From: Pyrenopolyporus hunteri
Lineage: Eukaryota > Ascomycota > Sordariomycetes > Xylariales > Hypoxylaceae
DNA length: 64,000 nt
Assembly (NCBI GenBank): GCA_902806595.1
Contig: CADCXC010000004.1
Location: forward strand, 2,666,001 to 2,730,000
Reading direction: 5' to 3'
Positions 45,346 to 57,194 of this stretch are shown one piece after another. The translations under genes and the position numbers were made by a program. Position 1 is the first letter of the stretch, and each line of letters begins with the position of its first letter. The notes beneath the pieces were generated by a model. That model ran no database searches, was not told the DNA's origin, and saw only the letters and a list, made by a program, of their open reading frames with translations.

Positions 45346-48300
45346 TTAGTTGCTTGCGCCTCTCTTAGACTTCTTAGCTTTCTTGTGCTTCTTCTCCCCG
45401 AAGGCTTCCTCGTAGACCTCTGCTGCTGTCATCCCAGCCTTCCTCTTGGTCTGTTTTGTCCTCACGCTGACAATCGGATTCGACTGCCCCTTTTGGGTGG
45501 CTCTTAAGACTTGCTTCTCTGCTTCTTCCCAGCCGGGTGCGTCGCCCTCGATCTCGTACCTTAAGATGTGTAAGTAGAATGCAGTGGGATACGTTTTACT
45601 AGGGCTAAAGGGTGTCTTACTGGTCTAGAGGCAGAGAGTCAATCAACTCCCTCTGTTTCGCCCGTAGTTCTTGCAATGCCTCGTCTCCGGCCTCGTCTAG
45701 CTCGGCGTCTAAGCTCGTTTCAAGGGGAGCGTATTTGTCATCTACCACCTCGTCTTCGTGTACCCCAGATGCGTTCTCCCTACTGACGCCGATCGTATCG
45801 GTTTTAGGCATATCGGCCTCGACAGCGGATGTGATTAGTGATGAGAAATGCGTCGTGACCTTTCGTATGATCTTCATAAACATAGCCAGGCCTTGTGACG
45901 ATTCCAGAGAGAGCTCCGAGCATATTGCGCCCACATCTTTCCGTTGCAGGCCAATTCCGAGCAGAAGTGCCCGCTGCACACCAGTGAGCTTGATACATGG
46001 CTTCAGGGGGCCTGTAAAATACAGGTCTGCGAGTTTCGGAACAAGATCCAATATAGCATGGTGGTCTAGTACTCCCCTCGCGTACGACTCCAGCCTCTTA
46101 CAGTCGAAGGGTGTTAGGATTCTGTCCAGCTCCTGTTTGGTCAATTCGTGAGGCTGGTTAGACGGGTCAAGCTGAGCACCGGCTGTGGCTGATTGGTCTA
46201 TACTCAATGCGAGAACGCATGGGAAGTCGCGGAATTTGTATGAGAGCAGAGTAAGAAAACGACGGTGGAAATCAGCCGCAAAAGCTCCCAACCACTCTTT
46301 ATCGTCCTTTAATGGCCTAAGCATAACGCATGTATGCTCTCCGGTCAAATCATTGGCTGTTTGTCTCTGTTGACTTGTTAGTCGTACGTGTTTTACGACG
46401 GAAGAGGAATAGATTTCGTCGTGTAGCTCTTACCAAGTATACCGGCACGAACAGGGCGCGCGACCAGAATTTATGGAGGGGTTGGGTTAAGCCGTAGCTT
46501 ACGCCGACATATTCAAGGCCCTCTGGTTTACGCTCCGCCAGCCTCGAGAACAGGGGTTGCATCTTGTCAATATCCCGAACCGTGATATCTTCGTGAAGAA
46601 GACCGCCGCTTTGGCCTTGTGCGACATCCATAGTTACGTCGGCGGTCTCCTTGGCTGAGGCGTCATTATCTTCTCCCAAATTAATAAACTTCCCTTCGTA
46701 GTAGTCGATGAGGAGCTCAAGTGCTTTTGATCCATAGCCCATCGAAACGCAATCCGGGTGCGTTGCTATTCGAACGATACGAGCGCCAGAGAGAGAAGCG
46801 AAGTCGTCCTGGAATTGCTGGCTAACTAGCCAAGGAATCAAATCTCCGGCGGGTCGCTGGCCTCTGTCTAAGCCAGCTAGTACGCTTTGCTTGCTGATAT
46901 TACCTTCGAGCGCTATTTGAATAACGCATAGGGGTTCTGGCAGCCCATTTTCTTGAATCGTCGACGACGTCAGAACGAAGAGTTCATGCGCTGGCGCATC
47001 ACTCATCAGCTGGATGTCGTCCGGAGAATTCTTGTAGTGGCTGGTCACGAAGAGGGCCACCATTTGCCGTAAAAACCTCTCCGGCACTGGATGGAACGAG
47101 AAAAGAGTGTCGCGATTGATGTGTAGGAGTTGACATTGAGAAGGATCTGGGAATATGTTGTTCTTTGGCTTCGATGGGGTTACGTCTAAGCAAAGAAGCG
47201 CGTTCAACCACTTTTCAACTGCGTCTCCTTTTGCGTAACGTATTGGCTCGGTAAGGGTGATTTCTTTAAGTGATCTCGGACTTCGAGTTTCGCCGTCTTG
47301 CGCCACGCTGGTCGCGGCCTGCTCCTTTAACTGTTTTATTAATTTTAGGGAAAGCGAACGCCCGGTACCTTCATAGCCGCTTATTGTGGAAGCCATGAAA
47401 ACTGTGTAAGGCCCTAGAAGCTTCCGCACCAGTGCTACCAAATATTAGTATAGGTTAACGTCCTCGGTAGGCAAGACTTACGCAGTGGTATAGCCGCCGC
47501 TTCGTCGATGATGACAAGTTCTGCCTGGCCAAGGACGTGGGCATCCTGCGGTCGTATGTATTGTATAGTCTGGCGATGATTTCGGAAAATATTGACCCTC
47601 ACAATCGCCTTTTTGAAATCGGGATTTGTGGATTGGATGATCGAATAGTCGGTATGGTCTTGATAATTCAGAGCATCAAATGCTTTGAATACGAATTCGA
47701 ATAGAGTACCCAGATTCTCCGGAGAGGGAGACGTAACGAAGATATTACTATAGCCGTATGACACAGCAGCAGCAATTGCAACACCCACTGCTTCGGTTAG
47801 TATTTCCTTCGAATTACGGATCGGAAAACATACAGGCTGCTGATTTACCGCGACCACGGGCAGCGGTTAACGAGACGGTATTGCGAAGAGTCTTGGCGGA
47901 TATAGCATCAACGAATGTGACTAAGGCTTCCGCTTGATCCTTGGTTCGCGCAAGCTGGACTAGCGATCCTATCGGTTGCGTATCTCGAAGCGACTCCTTT
48001 ATTTTCTCCAACTCTATCTGTTCGGCGGACTTGGACTCTTCTCTAGGTGGCAGGGGCTTCACTCCCCTACCTCCGGATATTGGGAGAACATTTAACTCGT
48101 CGTCAATGACGAGACAAGACTCGCACCGGCCCAGTGATAGCAGGAATCGCTCGTTGAATCTTGCGACGACGTCGTGATGGGCTTCGGTTCGGTAGCGCGC
48201 ATGTACGTCCATAGAGAGTGTGTAGAGCTGTCTTAGGCTATCCATTCCTTTCAGCAAGAGGACCACTAGGCCGCCTCCCTCAACTGTTTCGATAGTGCGG

Positions 48301-48850
48301 GCTAGAGTATTCGGGGTAAGGGCTTCGAAGTCTTGTAGGATACACTATGGAAAAGGGATCGAATTAGTAGGTGCGTAACATGCGATATCCTGTAGTCGAA
48401 TCTCACCATGCCAAACGTCCTGCCGAGGATTTTGTCGGTCTCCTTATAGTAGACATATCTGACATCGTGTAGCGAGACGAAGAGTTCGAACGGGTCCTCC
48501 GTATTAGCCTCTCGAATACCGCGCTTGATCTCTTTCTTGATCTTAGCCTCCCGCTTCTTTCGATGGCTGGTGAAGCCGAGAAGCTTGTTCTTGTACGCCC
48601 ATAGTACAGACTTATTCTGGCGCAGATCCGTCTGGGACATTATGTAGTGTAGCTGAACGATGACATCTTTGGACCGGTCGCCGACCACGATGAAGAAGCT
48701 TCGCTTGTGCTCGGCGAGGCCATTTCGAATCAGAGTAGGAATGCGCGAATCGCTAGAATACGACCATTTGGATTAGCTTGTTTTCCCTTTTTTGGTCCCA
48801 TGTGTGAGATGAGAGTCTATAGATAGTACTTACACAGCTTTTCGCGCCAT
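45346..48850 (-). CDS. KRE33: RNA cytidine acetyltransferase (Kre33/NAT10)
   Basis: Seven exons (48850-48834, 48752-48407, 48344-47834, 47787-47482, 47434-46434, 46366-45621, 45559-45346) give 1046 residues, nearly the yeast length. N-terminus MARKAVDSRIPTLIRNGLAE. The RecA-like helicase module has the Walker A motif AARGRGKSAALG, split by an intron and restored on joining, and the Walker B-like VIIDEAAAIPLPLVRKLLG. The GNAT acetyltransferase region includes ARIVRIATHPDCVSMGYGSK, the acetyl-CoA loop. The C-terminal tRNA-binding part follows, and a Lys-rich nucleolar tail (EKKHKKAKKSKRG) ends the protein. It makes N4-acetylcytidine in 18S rRNA and tRNA using acetyl-CoA and ATP, and is needed for small-subunit assembly. 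The first exon is only 17 bases. Confidence 0.96.
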
Positions 48851-49816
48851 ATTGTCACCCTGCTCCAAGACGATTCTCCAAGGGCAAAAGTCGTAGATGG
48901 CCTTGGCTCGGATGTCTCAGTTGTCGCAAAACGAAAAAAAAAGTTCCAGAGATACATTATTCTGCCAGGCGGTCAAGGATTTCTGCCGGGTGGTTACCCC
49001 ACTAAGTATTCACGTACCTTGAGCCAAACCAAGAATGGAAAGGTCCGGTTACAAGCTCAAGCCTCGTTTCTGCGCGACAAGATAACGCTGGATAAGGGAA
49101 TAAACTGACACCAACTCCAATCCTTTTAACTGCATATAATAGACAATGCGCGTCATCAATTAGAACCACCCGGATAATCTTCTTACGGTCCGGCGTGGGT
49201 ATCAAAGTTTACGGCGATGTAGAAGTTTAACTTTGTGAAATACCTAGTCTACTAGGTACCTAATAGCAATGGCAGTACATAGTAACTTCAATGTTGCTAT
49301 TGTTACGAAAACTTTCCTTTCCTCCCTTAGCAGGCTTCACTTCACGCCTATTCATACTTATATGGAATACGTTTCACCGGCTCGTAATAGGAAGAACCTT
49401 GGAATCGCTACAACAAGCAGATTCACACGGAAACAAACAAGCGTTCCGAGCTAAAAAAGTAGAAAAAAAAAAGGAGTCACGTATATTGGACCCCGGGGTA
49501 TGAACACAACAAGTCCTCAACACCGACAGATTTTCACCACACACCCGTCCCCCCACAACCGAAGCGCAGCAGAACCATCCCGACCCAGAATCCCTTGTCT
49601 TTGCGGGATCCCTTACACATAGATAGACAAACGCCAAGCGACTCGGGCATAGAAACAAAGGGAATCGCGGTAACTCGGACATAATTAAGACATTCGTAAT
49701 ATCGCTCAACCCAATCCGAAGCGCTGCGTGCCGCCCAGGTAGGTACCCAGGTAGGCAGCCTAATCCATTAAACCCCGTCTATTCGTCCCATCCGTAATTC
49801 CGGCGCTTTTCTTTTA
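48851..49816. other. Intergenic between KRE33 and the DUF7053 gene
   Basis: Promoter side of KRE33 and 3' flank of the DUF7053 gene (both minus strand). A-runs lie at 48933-48941 and 49463-49472. Repeat units lie near 49246-49262 and 49737-49758. No gene seen. Confidence 0.5.
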
Positions 49817-51097
49817 TTACCGGCGCACTTGCGCATAATCCGCCGGATTGTAGGCGTATCCCCGGCCTGGGCCCGAGCCCGAGCCCGAGTCTGGTTTGTA
49901 CGTATCCTGGTGATGGTGTTCTTCCGTGGTCTCCTGGTGCGTCGGTAGTTCGGCCGCGAACCCCTTGTGGTCGAGTCCGGGAGACGCGAACCCGGCGCTA
50001 CCCGTGTCCGAAGAGTAGGACGTGGGCCGAGAACTGATTAACGACGGGCTTGGCTGGCCCTGAGACCACCCCCAGGACTTAAGCTCCGGCGAGTGCGATT
50101 GGATCGATGAAGGGGAATTCCGGCCTTGGTGCGGGTACGTTGGAGATGGGTACGGTGGTTGTAAGTGCGGCGATGGCTGCGGATGGTGGTAATCGCCGGG
50201 CAATTCCATGACCACGCCCTGATTACTAGAGATCGTTGTCTGGGCGCTTGGTAACTCGGCGTATTGTTGGTGGATCTTGCTCTGTTCGTGTGCGTTGAGC
50301 TGTTGGAATTGAGCTTGCCAATGCGCCGGGTAGCTCATCGAGTTTGCCGTCCCAGGTCGGCTCCCTTGCTGCAGCGAGAGTGGCCGTGGCACTTGATACG
50401 GTATTGATGGTGACATGGGCGGTTGGAATGGGCTCCTTGGCGACAGTGGCGGCGATTTCATCCCTGCGCTCAGCCCACCGGTGTAAGTGCTGTCGTTGGG
50501 ATTAAACGTCCTAATTCTCCCGTCCTCGATCATCCCCTGCAGAACCCCAGCGTCAAGCAATTCCGCCTTCTTGATGATTCTCTCCACCATCTCTTTACTA
50601 GCCGCCTTCATCTGCGCCTTCACTATGCCCACCATGGTAATGTTACACCGGATCTCGATGTCCTCTCTTAGGTAAAGCCCGTCTTTTGGCGCACCAAGCG
50701 CAGCAAGTCCAATCTCTTGATGCTCCGGAGCCTCGACGCCCGGCTGATTTCCCCCGATGCGATACTTATTTCGCAGGTCAACGCCCATCGGCGCGTAGAT
50801 ATGTGTTTGTAAGCCCCATGGTAGGTCGTGGAAACAGCCGTTGAACGTGATCTTGCCCGAACCCAATCTTCCTATGCCGGGGACGTATTGGATCCTCTCA
50901 TGGATTTCGTACCAGGTTGAGAAATATTCGTCGGCAGCAGCATCGCGAGGCGCTTTAATTTGCTTGTAATCTAGTACGAGGGGATTCAGCGTTATGACTT
51001 CGCCGTGACTGTGGAGAATGTCGATCGCTAGCTGGCGGGGAATAAAGCTAGGAATTGGTGTTATCACCGTGTAAACTTCTTTCTTCTTGAGCACCAT
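49817..51097 (-). CDS. DUF7053-domain fungal protein
   Basis: A single-exon gene of 426 residues starting MVLKKKEVYTVITPIPSFIP. Residues 1 to about 185 form the conserved domain: LHSHGEVITLNPLVLDYKQI, WYEIHERIQYVPG, CFHDLPWGLQTHIYAPMGVD, LYLREDIEIRCNI and KAASKEMVERIIKKAELL. This matches the DUF7053 family of filamentous fungi as I remember it; the fold resembles lipid-binding or polyketide-cyclase-like domains, but no function is known. The remaining 240 residues are low-complexity Pro, Gln and Ser (SPPLSPRSPFQPPMSPSIPY) and end in Gly/Pro and Tyr-rich text. An upstream TTG-led extension of three codons was rejected in favour of the ATG at 51097. Confidence 0.75.
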   Translation of the reverse strand: MVLKKKEVYTVITPIPSFIPRQLAIDILHSHGEVITLNPLVLDYKQIKAPRDAAADEYFSTWYEIHERIQYVPGIGRLGSGKITFNGCFHDLPWGLQTHIYAPMGVDLRNKYRIGGNQPGVEAPEHQEIGLAALGAPKDGLYLREDIEIRCNITMVGIVKAQMKAASKEMVERIIKKAELLDAGVLQGMIEDGRIRTFNPNDSTYTGGLSAGMKSPPLSPRSPFQPPMSPSIPYQVPRPLSLQQGSRPGTANSMSYPAHWQAQFQQLNAHEQSKIHQQYAELPSAQTTISSNQGVVMELPGDYHHPQPSPHLQPPYPSPTYPHQGRNSPSSIQSHSPELKSWGWSQGQPSPSLISSRPTSYSSDTGSAGFASPGLDHKGFAAELPTHQETTEEHHHQDTYKPDSGSGSGPGRGYAYNPADYAQVRR

Positions 51098-52721
51098 CGC
51101 GGGCAAGCGTAATACTAAACGTCGATGTCTTTTTCTTGTGTTCTTTCAGTCCTAAATCTATGGACAACAACGGAAGAAAGAGGTTAAGATTTGGAGAACA
51201 GTCTCCCTTTCGGCTGTTCTTCCTCACACGTAAGCCTGGCTCAGCCGATCGCGTAATTATCACTGCGCAAAAAATAATGGGTTAGCAGGCTTACGCTCGT
51301 ACAACAGAGCCCTTGACAAGGTAGGTAGTGCTCGGCGTCAGCACAACAATGACACCAAGCCAATTTGGAAATCAAACAGCACCTCCACCAATGCAACACG
51401 GCTAGCCCGGTACTTACCTTATATACAGCGCCCGAGATAGCGGTGCTAGTTCCGTGATCTATTCTTAGTTCTACTACGTAGTATCAGACCAGCATTCTCA
51501 TACCTTACAACGCACCCAGCCAGTGAACAGCCAACTTTCCAGCCACACCGCTCGGGAACCAACAGGCTGGGCCGATATTGGCAGACGATGGTTGGCCTCC
51601 CGAACGGAGGGAGGGCCTGTTTCGACCACTTACAATACACCTCCGCCTCACCTAGGACTTATCCCTCTTTTCTTTACATATCTCCCAAGGTGCCACTATA
51701 GACCAAACGGCCATTTACTTTTTGCCAGCTAAGCTGACTAGCAAACGCTAATCATCCACGAGCTGGACCAGCAATGCTGACAGAAGCATGGGTTTTATGA
51801 CGGGGCTCAACTACGTGCAGGCGGGGGGTTTAGATTCCTGTAGAGGATAAATAAGCGCAAAAGGTAGCGATCCGGCGTTGTAGTGATGGATGGCTCCTTC
51901 AATTACCCAAGTGCTTATAGATTACATATGCCCTCAAGATGCGCCAGTCCGAACCCATAGAGCCGTTCGACCACTTTACTCCTAAATAATAGCAAGGGGA
52001 CAGGGCTCTCTCACGCAGCTAAGAAGGCATTCTAAAAGCAACATTGCTGAGCGATTTTCCCAACCCAACTTCTGGATCCGTCAAGTTGTGGTATCTCAAT
52101 AACTCTGGAGAGCGCCACACTCACATTCGTCCTACATCCCGACAGAAGCCCCCAAGCTGGACACACCCAATCGAATAACGTGGGGTTATCTGTCCACCTA
52201 TACCCACCATCTCATAGAACATTTTCTTGAAAATCCAAAGTAGCGCTTTTGACGGTAGAGTTCTAGATGCCGAAACTTGTAAGTACAATAGCTACCTGCC
52301 TACCACCTATCAGGTAGGTACCTAAGCCTGAAGCCGCGGGGTGGCACCCATTATATCGGGATATCTCTTTGCGCTTTGAGACTAGCACTGGCTACCATCT
52401 ATACACCCTCCTGTCACTGCGCATTAATTAAGGAAACGCGTGATAACCAAGGATTGTCAGCAGATACTTCAAATTGCATATAATCCCCGCTCAAGCGTGA
52501 GTCTTTCAAATCATTCATCATAACCTTTGCATAAAATGGTTACTCTTTACAGTAATTCTCGAGGTTATATTTACCTTTCTATTGGTTCCGACAGACCCTT
52601 CAGCTTATTCCTTGTCCACAATATGTTGATCCCACATCAAGTAGACACCTGTACCAATAATCTAGGTACGCTTCATTACCTAAGGATGCAGGTAATGCAT
52701 AGAGTTAGTGAGATTATGGTG

Positions 52722-52779
52722 GGCCATTCCCCCCAAACCGCCAACCCGCCAAAACAACTGAAAATTGATGACATAAGCC
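52722..52779. repeat. Left terminal inverted repeat
   Basis: 58 bases: GGCCATT, six C, the 21-base block 52735-52755 (starts AAACCGCCAACCC), an 11-base spacer and GATGACATAAGCC. 41 bases in three blocks match the right repeat without a mismatch. Confidence 0.88.
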
Positions 52780-53196
52780 GTAAAAGAATTCTTAAATGAT
52801 AAAAATCTATAATTAATTAAATAAAATAGGTAGAAATATACGGTTTAGAGATTTAAATATTTATAAAATTAGGTAATTTAATTATAGTATTTAAATATTT
52901 TAATTATTTTTTTAACTTTTTAGTTTTGAAGATATTGGTTGTTGGTATGTGATGAATTATATGCGTAACTACCTACCTACCTACTTACCTATCTTTTACC
53001 CGCATACCTAGGTACTCGGTAGATACGTGGACACTCCTCTAAAAGAATATTATGATCTTGAAATTGCTAATACATAGCATATCCCGCCTTAAAAATGATA
53101 TAGCTATACGGCTATAAGCTCTAAACACATGGGAATACCCTCATTACCATGACGATACGTATAGTGAAGTTTCCTTAAGAACCCGCTAGTCGCATG

Positions 53197-53264
53197 TTAT
53201 GTCATCTTTTCTCGCATTATATCATCTTTGTCAATGCTAGACATGCGATTATGTCATCTTTTTT
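53197..53264. repeat. Subterminal copies of the terminal motif
   Basis: TTATGTCATCTTTT at 53197-53210, the variant TTATATCATCTTT at 53217-53229, and TTATGTCATCTTTTTT at 53249-53264 repeat the inner part of the right inverted repeat in the same direction. Spacing is 20 and 32 bases. Such subterminal copies are often transposase-binding sites. Confidence 0.75.
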
Positions 53265-53288
53265 CTAGTCGTCTACACGCATATATAT

Positions 53289-53347
53289 GGCTTATGTCAT
53301 CTTTTTTTCAACGTTTTGGCGGGTTGGCGGTTTCATGGCAAATGGCC
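53289..53347. repeat. Right terminal inverted repeat
   Basis: 59 bases, reverse complement of the left repeat apart from the two spacers. The inner spacer is 11 bases at both ends. Confidence 0.88.
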
Positions 53348-53589
53348 AGCCGTCGAGATAGAAAACTACAGCCAAATCAAAGTATCATCCCCTAAGCGTG
53401 TAGTTGATATTAGCAGCTCATCTTAGTTTAAGTAAGGATGGCCAGATATCTTTCTTGCCCGAGCAGTTTGATTACGACACAATCACAAGAAAGTTAGCTC
53501 CAACTGTGGTGATATGGCCACCGATACTATCGGGTATTCATTAAACCTAGGTAGCTAGGTACACGTTGCTGCATAGAGTAAAAGAAATA

Positions 53590-53594
<5 letters not shown>

Positions 53595-53625
<31 letters not shown>

Positions 53626-53626
53626 A
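53595..53626. repeat. T24 followed by A8
   Basis: A run of 24 T directly followed by 8 A. It could be a microsatellite or the reverse-strand tail of an old inserted transcript. Confidence 0.85.
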
Positions 53627-54179
53627 TGCTGGTATCAGTCGCCATTATGACTGGTTTGAATCGTCAAGAAGCCCAAGCCATTCCGGCAAACTACCAGTGG
53701 TATTAGAAAAGAAAAGAACAAAAGAAACCATGATCAACTGCAAAGCCGTAAAAGAAATTTTGCACAGGAATTCGCCGACTCCGTGACGGGGTTGGTTTTT
53801 GAGATCCTGCTAATGCAAGACTTCATGAATCGTTGGCGTTAATTGCAAAGCCAGTCGACAAAGTAAGGACCCTCCCCCTAGAAAGACTCTCCTCTCGTCA
53901 TATTATGGCCCTCCTTCGAAAGTCGACGATCAAATACCGAATGCAAAGACAGAGTGCCCCAGCCCATGAAAAAAAGCATGCTAGTTGCAAGCATGTAAAA
54001 AGGAACCTTGTCCCAGGAGTAATAGTGCTCGTCAACGCCCAGTAGAAGGTCTTAAACCACCCTCGGTCGTCTAGTCTGAATTAACACAATATGAATCGGT
54101 CAGTGTTGAAGTATTGTGAAATCTCGTGGATGGACCATGGGCAAGACGGCATGAAAGAAGGCGAAAACTGGACTTCGAG

Positions 54180-55662
54180 TCAAGTTGCTGCCTCATTACC
54201 ACTATATAGCTTCGTGTAGTGTGCAAGATATTGGATCGATTCGTTCATCTTGAGACGTATGAATCCCTCTGGCAATGGGACTAGAACAACGAGAGTCAGT
54301 AAATTTTTTTTGTCGATGCTTCCTCGCCGACTTAGAGATGCAATAAAAAGGGGAATTCAATGTTACATACTTCGCTGAGGCCACCGTCTGAAGGGTTTAA
54401 TCCAATTAAAGATCCTCTCGTGTTCTTCGCGGTCGTTGGGAGCGGGCTTCTGGTATGGCACGTTGAAATGATCTGCCTGTACACATAGGATGCATGGACA
54501 GCTGTTGCCGGGAAGGGGTGGGAATACGCGGGTCAGATGATGCTTTTTGCTGTGGTCGAGGTTGTAGACACGGCCGAAACGGTATTCATAGTCGATGAGA
54601 TATACCTCCTGGATTCTATGAGTCCAGAACCATGCGTTGTCGTCGCGTCCCACTACTTGGGGGTTCGCGGTCGTGTTGAATTCTGTATGAATTCTGTATG
54701 CGTTCTTGTAGTATAGCATTTCGTACATCTGCTGTTGGAATTCTTGCTCGACGGCGACTCGGCAAATGGGCACATGCTTCAAGGCTGCAATGTCACGGAC
54801 ATATCCAGGAACAGGCCTGCCATCATCTCGCCGTTGTCCTATAGGGGTTCCAGCACGCCAATTATTGCCCCAGCGCTGCCATCCGCTGATCATTATGACA
54901 TCAAATTCAAAGGATACCAGCGGCGCGCGCACGGTTGAGGTAGCCAGTAGCCTCCGGCCATGGAGGATATTACCGCCCTCAATCTTTACGTAGTGCAACC
55001 CCACGATATACTTGGACTCCTTGCATACAAGGAACATAGTAGGGCAACCTGCGTACCGGATTGTGCGGAGGGATTTCGTCATAATAATTCGGTTTTCCGC
55101 TCGGGCTGCAAAGCACCATATCATGGCTCTCAACTCGGGTGGGAGCTTCGGAAATGCGTGGAAGCTTCCCGAGCCAACAGATTCTCGTTGAGTATTCTTC
55201 ACTCCGTAGACACGGTTCGAACAGATAACTAAGCGGTACTTTTCGCTTATTCCAGCCGTGACTTGAACAGCTATCTCAGCCAGCCTAAGGACCTCGTCGG
55301 GATGCATCTGTGGGAACAGTTGAGGGGAAATTAAGGCCCCTATTTCGTGAGACTGCGTTAAGAATAGTTGTCGAATCTTCCATCTAAGACAGCCGTCAGG
55401 ATCTTGCGGATGTGCTGCTGCTATATCAAGTTAGTATCGCGATAATAAAAGTAGGCGCTCGTAAGGGGAGTTATTTGGGATGGGGGTAGTATTAGGGACA
55501 AGACGGTCAGGGCTCCTCCAAACTACCGTATTTCGAAGTAAACGACAGCGTTGATGGAAATTTGAGAAACTCACTATTGCATTGCTCTAGGTAGTCCATG
55601 AAAGCGCGGGTATTCATATTCTTAATGAGGCGCCATACGGCCTCTCTCTCGACCACTGACAT
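54180..55662 (-). CDS. 2EXR-domain fungal protein
   Basis: Three exons: 55662-55575, 55420-54371 and 54280-54180, totalling 1239 bases and 412 residues. The first exon (MSVVEREAVWRLIKNMNTRA) and the text after the 154-base intron (AHPQDPDGCLRWKIRQLFLT) are clearly protein and extend the long open frame that starts at MHPDEVLRLAEIAVQ. The 2EXR motif is FHAFPKLPPELRAMIWCFAA (near 110-130), typical of a large fungal family of unknown function. The second intron has GTATGT, TACTGAC and TTCTAG signals; without it the protein would end at 54363 with RWPQRSM. The spliced tail reads IPLPEGFIRLKMNESIQY. The last exon is the less certain part. Confidence 0.78.
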
Positions 55663-57194
55663 GTTGGAAATGTTGTTCTATTCGAACAAAAGTCCTGTGG
55701 TTCTTTCTCGAGGAGTGCAGAAGAACAGACCCGTTCTCTGTAGGATAATGTGTCCTAGCGAGGTTAGTCGAATAGATCAAGCGGTTAGAATACTCGGAAT
55801 GGGAATCTGAAAGTATAGGACTAATATATGTAATCAGGTGAAGCCCACTTCCCCACGAATTTGACGCGTGTTTGATGATTCCAGGATGAAAGGGAAATAA
55901 TGAAAATGGTGATGGGTATCGTGTGGGTACGCCGCGAGAATGGGCTCGCCAGTGTGGTTTAGGGTAGAGTGTTGAGACAGAGAAAGGATGCGGACGGGAG
56001 GGGTTGAGAGTGTAATACTGTTTGACTCGAAGAATGATATGATAGGAGAGGAGAGAAATAGGAGGGGAGTGGAAGGGAAATGGGAAGAAGACACGGTAAG
56101 AAAGAGTAGGTCTGCTTGAAAGTGATCACCTACCTTTCGAAACACAATAGTTCCGTGTGTTGTCTAGAGACTTAGGGTTCAAGGCCTGAGGGAGAAATAT
56201 TAGAAGATGAAATAAAATCTCCCTAATCTCCTATGAGAAACTTGAGCGGGTGGTATGTAAGGTAGTCGAAGATGTGGAAACTATGTGACGTATTATCGTC
56301 GTGGTTGGAGGGTTGAGAGAAGAATGTGTGAGGGAGGAAAGTCCATTGAACGGTGGGAATAATATTAGAGGGCCCTAGTGTCTACGGTTCGAATTTTGGG
56401 AAATTACCAGTGCCGTCGTCGGTGGTAACAGGGCTAGCTCTATGTAATCGACCGCGAGTCTCGTAAATATACACCTCGCGTATGAGCGATTGCCTAGGTA
56501 GCCATGGCAATCAAGATAGCTACCTACCTACCCTGATACCCACTCTGACAGTATAACGATGCCTGGAGGCGTTTGCTCCAGAGTCGAGTTTTCAACTGGA
56601 CCCCAGGTACATAACAACCAGTGAATTCTACTCTTTCACCGTGGCAGAATTGGTGCCTCAGTTGATAAGGATTTTATTTGCCTCAGGTTACCTAAACTAC
56701 CTGGTTTAAACTCCCCTCGAATCCACTTGAACACCCCTTCTAAGGGAAATCAATGGTTAGATGACCCCTAAAAATCTCATTATCCCTGGGTGCTAGCAAA
56801 TACGATTATCTTTTATTATAACCACAGCTGTTGAAACCTGAAAGGTACCAAAATACCCCTATTCCAAGCCGATATCATATACAGCGCAGATCCCTTAAGT
56901 CTTAGATAGTATTCATGAGTGTATTGAACTTGCCTATCTAGTAGCCTCTTATCTCAAGGCATGTTACGTCGTATCAATATAGAATTAGGTATGATGCCAA
57001 CCCCAACAGCTGATATATCGACTAATTTTGCTTTATTTTCTCCTTGATGTAGTGCTAATTATATAGTAGGGTGATAGTATACGCTTCAGTAGAAACACCC
57101 ATAACCGTTCATGTTTCTTCCTTCGTGCTTCCCTGATATTCATAGACCCCAGTTTGGATGACTACCTACCTAGGTAGGTAGTTTGTTTACTGAA
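55663..57194. other. Intergenic, 1.5 kb
   Basis: Promoter side of the 2EXR gene and 3' flank of phosphoglucomutase. Purine-rich stretch at 55970-56100. Repeat units at 56510-56532 and 57161-57181. No gene seen. Confidence 0.5.

Larger units (their letters stand above)
52722..53347. mobile_element. Non-autonomous inverted-repeat element (MITE-like), about 626 bp
   Basis: Both ends carry the same structure in opposite orientation: GGCCATT, a 6-7 base variable spacer, a 21-base perfect block (52735-52755 against 53313-53333), an 11-base spacer, then GATGACATAAGCC (52767-52779 against 53289-53301). The inside is AT-rich (52797-52960 nearly all A/T) and has no credible coding sequence, so movement would depend on a transposase elsewhere. 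Extra copies of the inner terminal motif lie inside the right half. No target-site duplication could be recognised at the given ends, so the exact outer borders and the superfamily are open. Confidence 0.85.
51098..54179. other. Intergenic region holding a transposable element
   Basis: Promoter side of the DUF7053 gene and 3' flank of the 2EXR gene. Apart from the inverted-repeat element (52722-53347) it holds a GGTAGGTACC unit at 52312-52323, CCTA repeats at 52969-52990 inside the element, and a T24/A8 run at 53595. Open frames at 51523-51732, 52527-52799 and 53833-54045 have no support. Confidence 0.5.

Noticed and set aside
54363..55307. 2EXR protein as a single open frame from MHPDEV
   Set aside because: In-phase upstream exon text continues the protein without a break, so the ATG at 55307 is internal.
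56380..56400. B-box-like GGTTCGAATT as a tRNA gene
   Set aside because: No matching A box, acceptor stem or terminator at the right distance.
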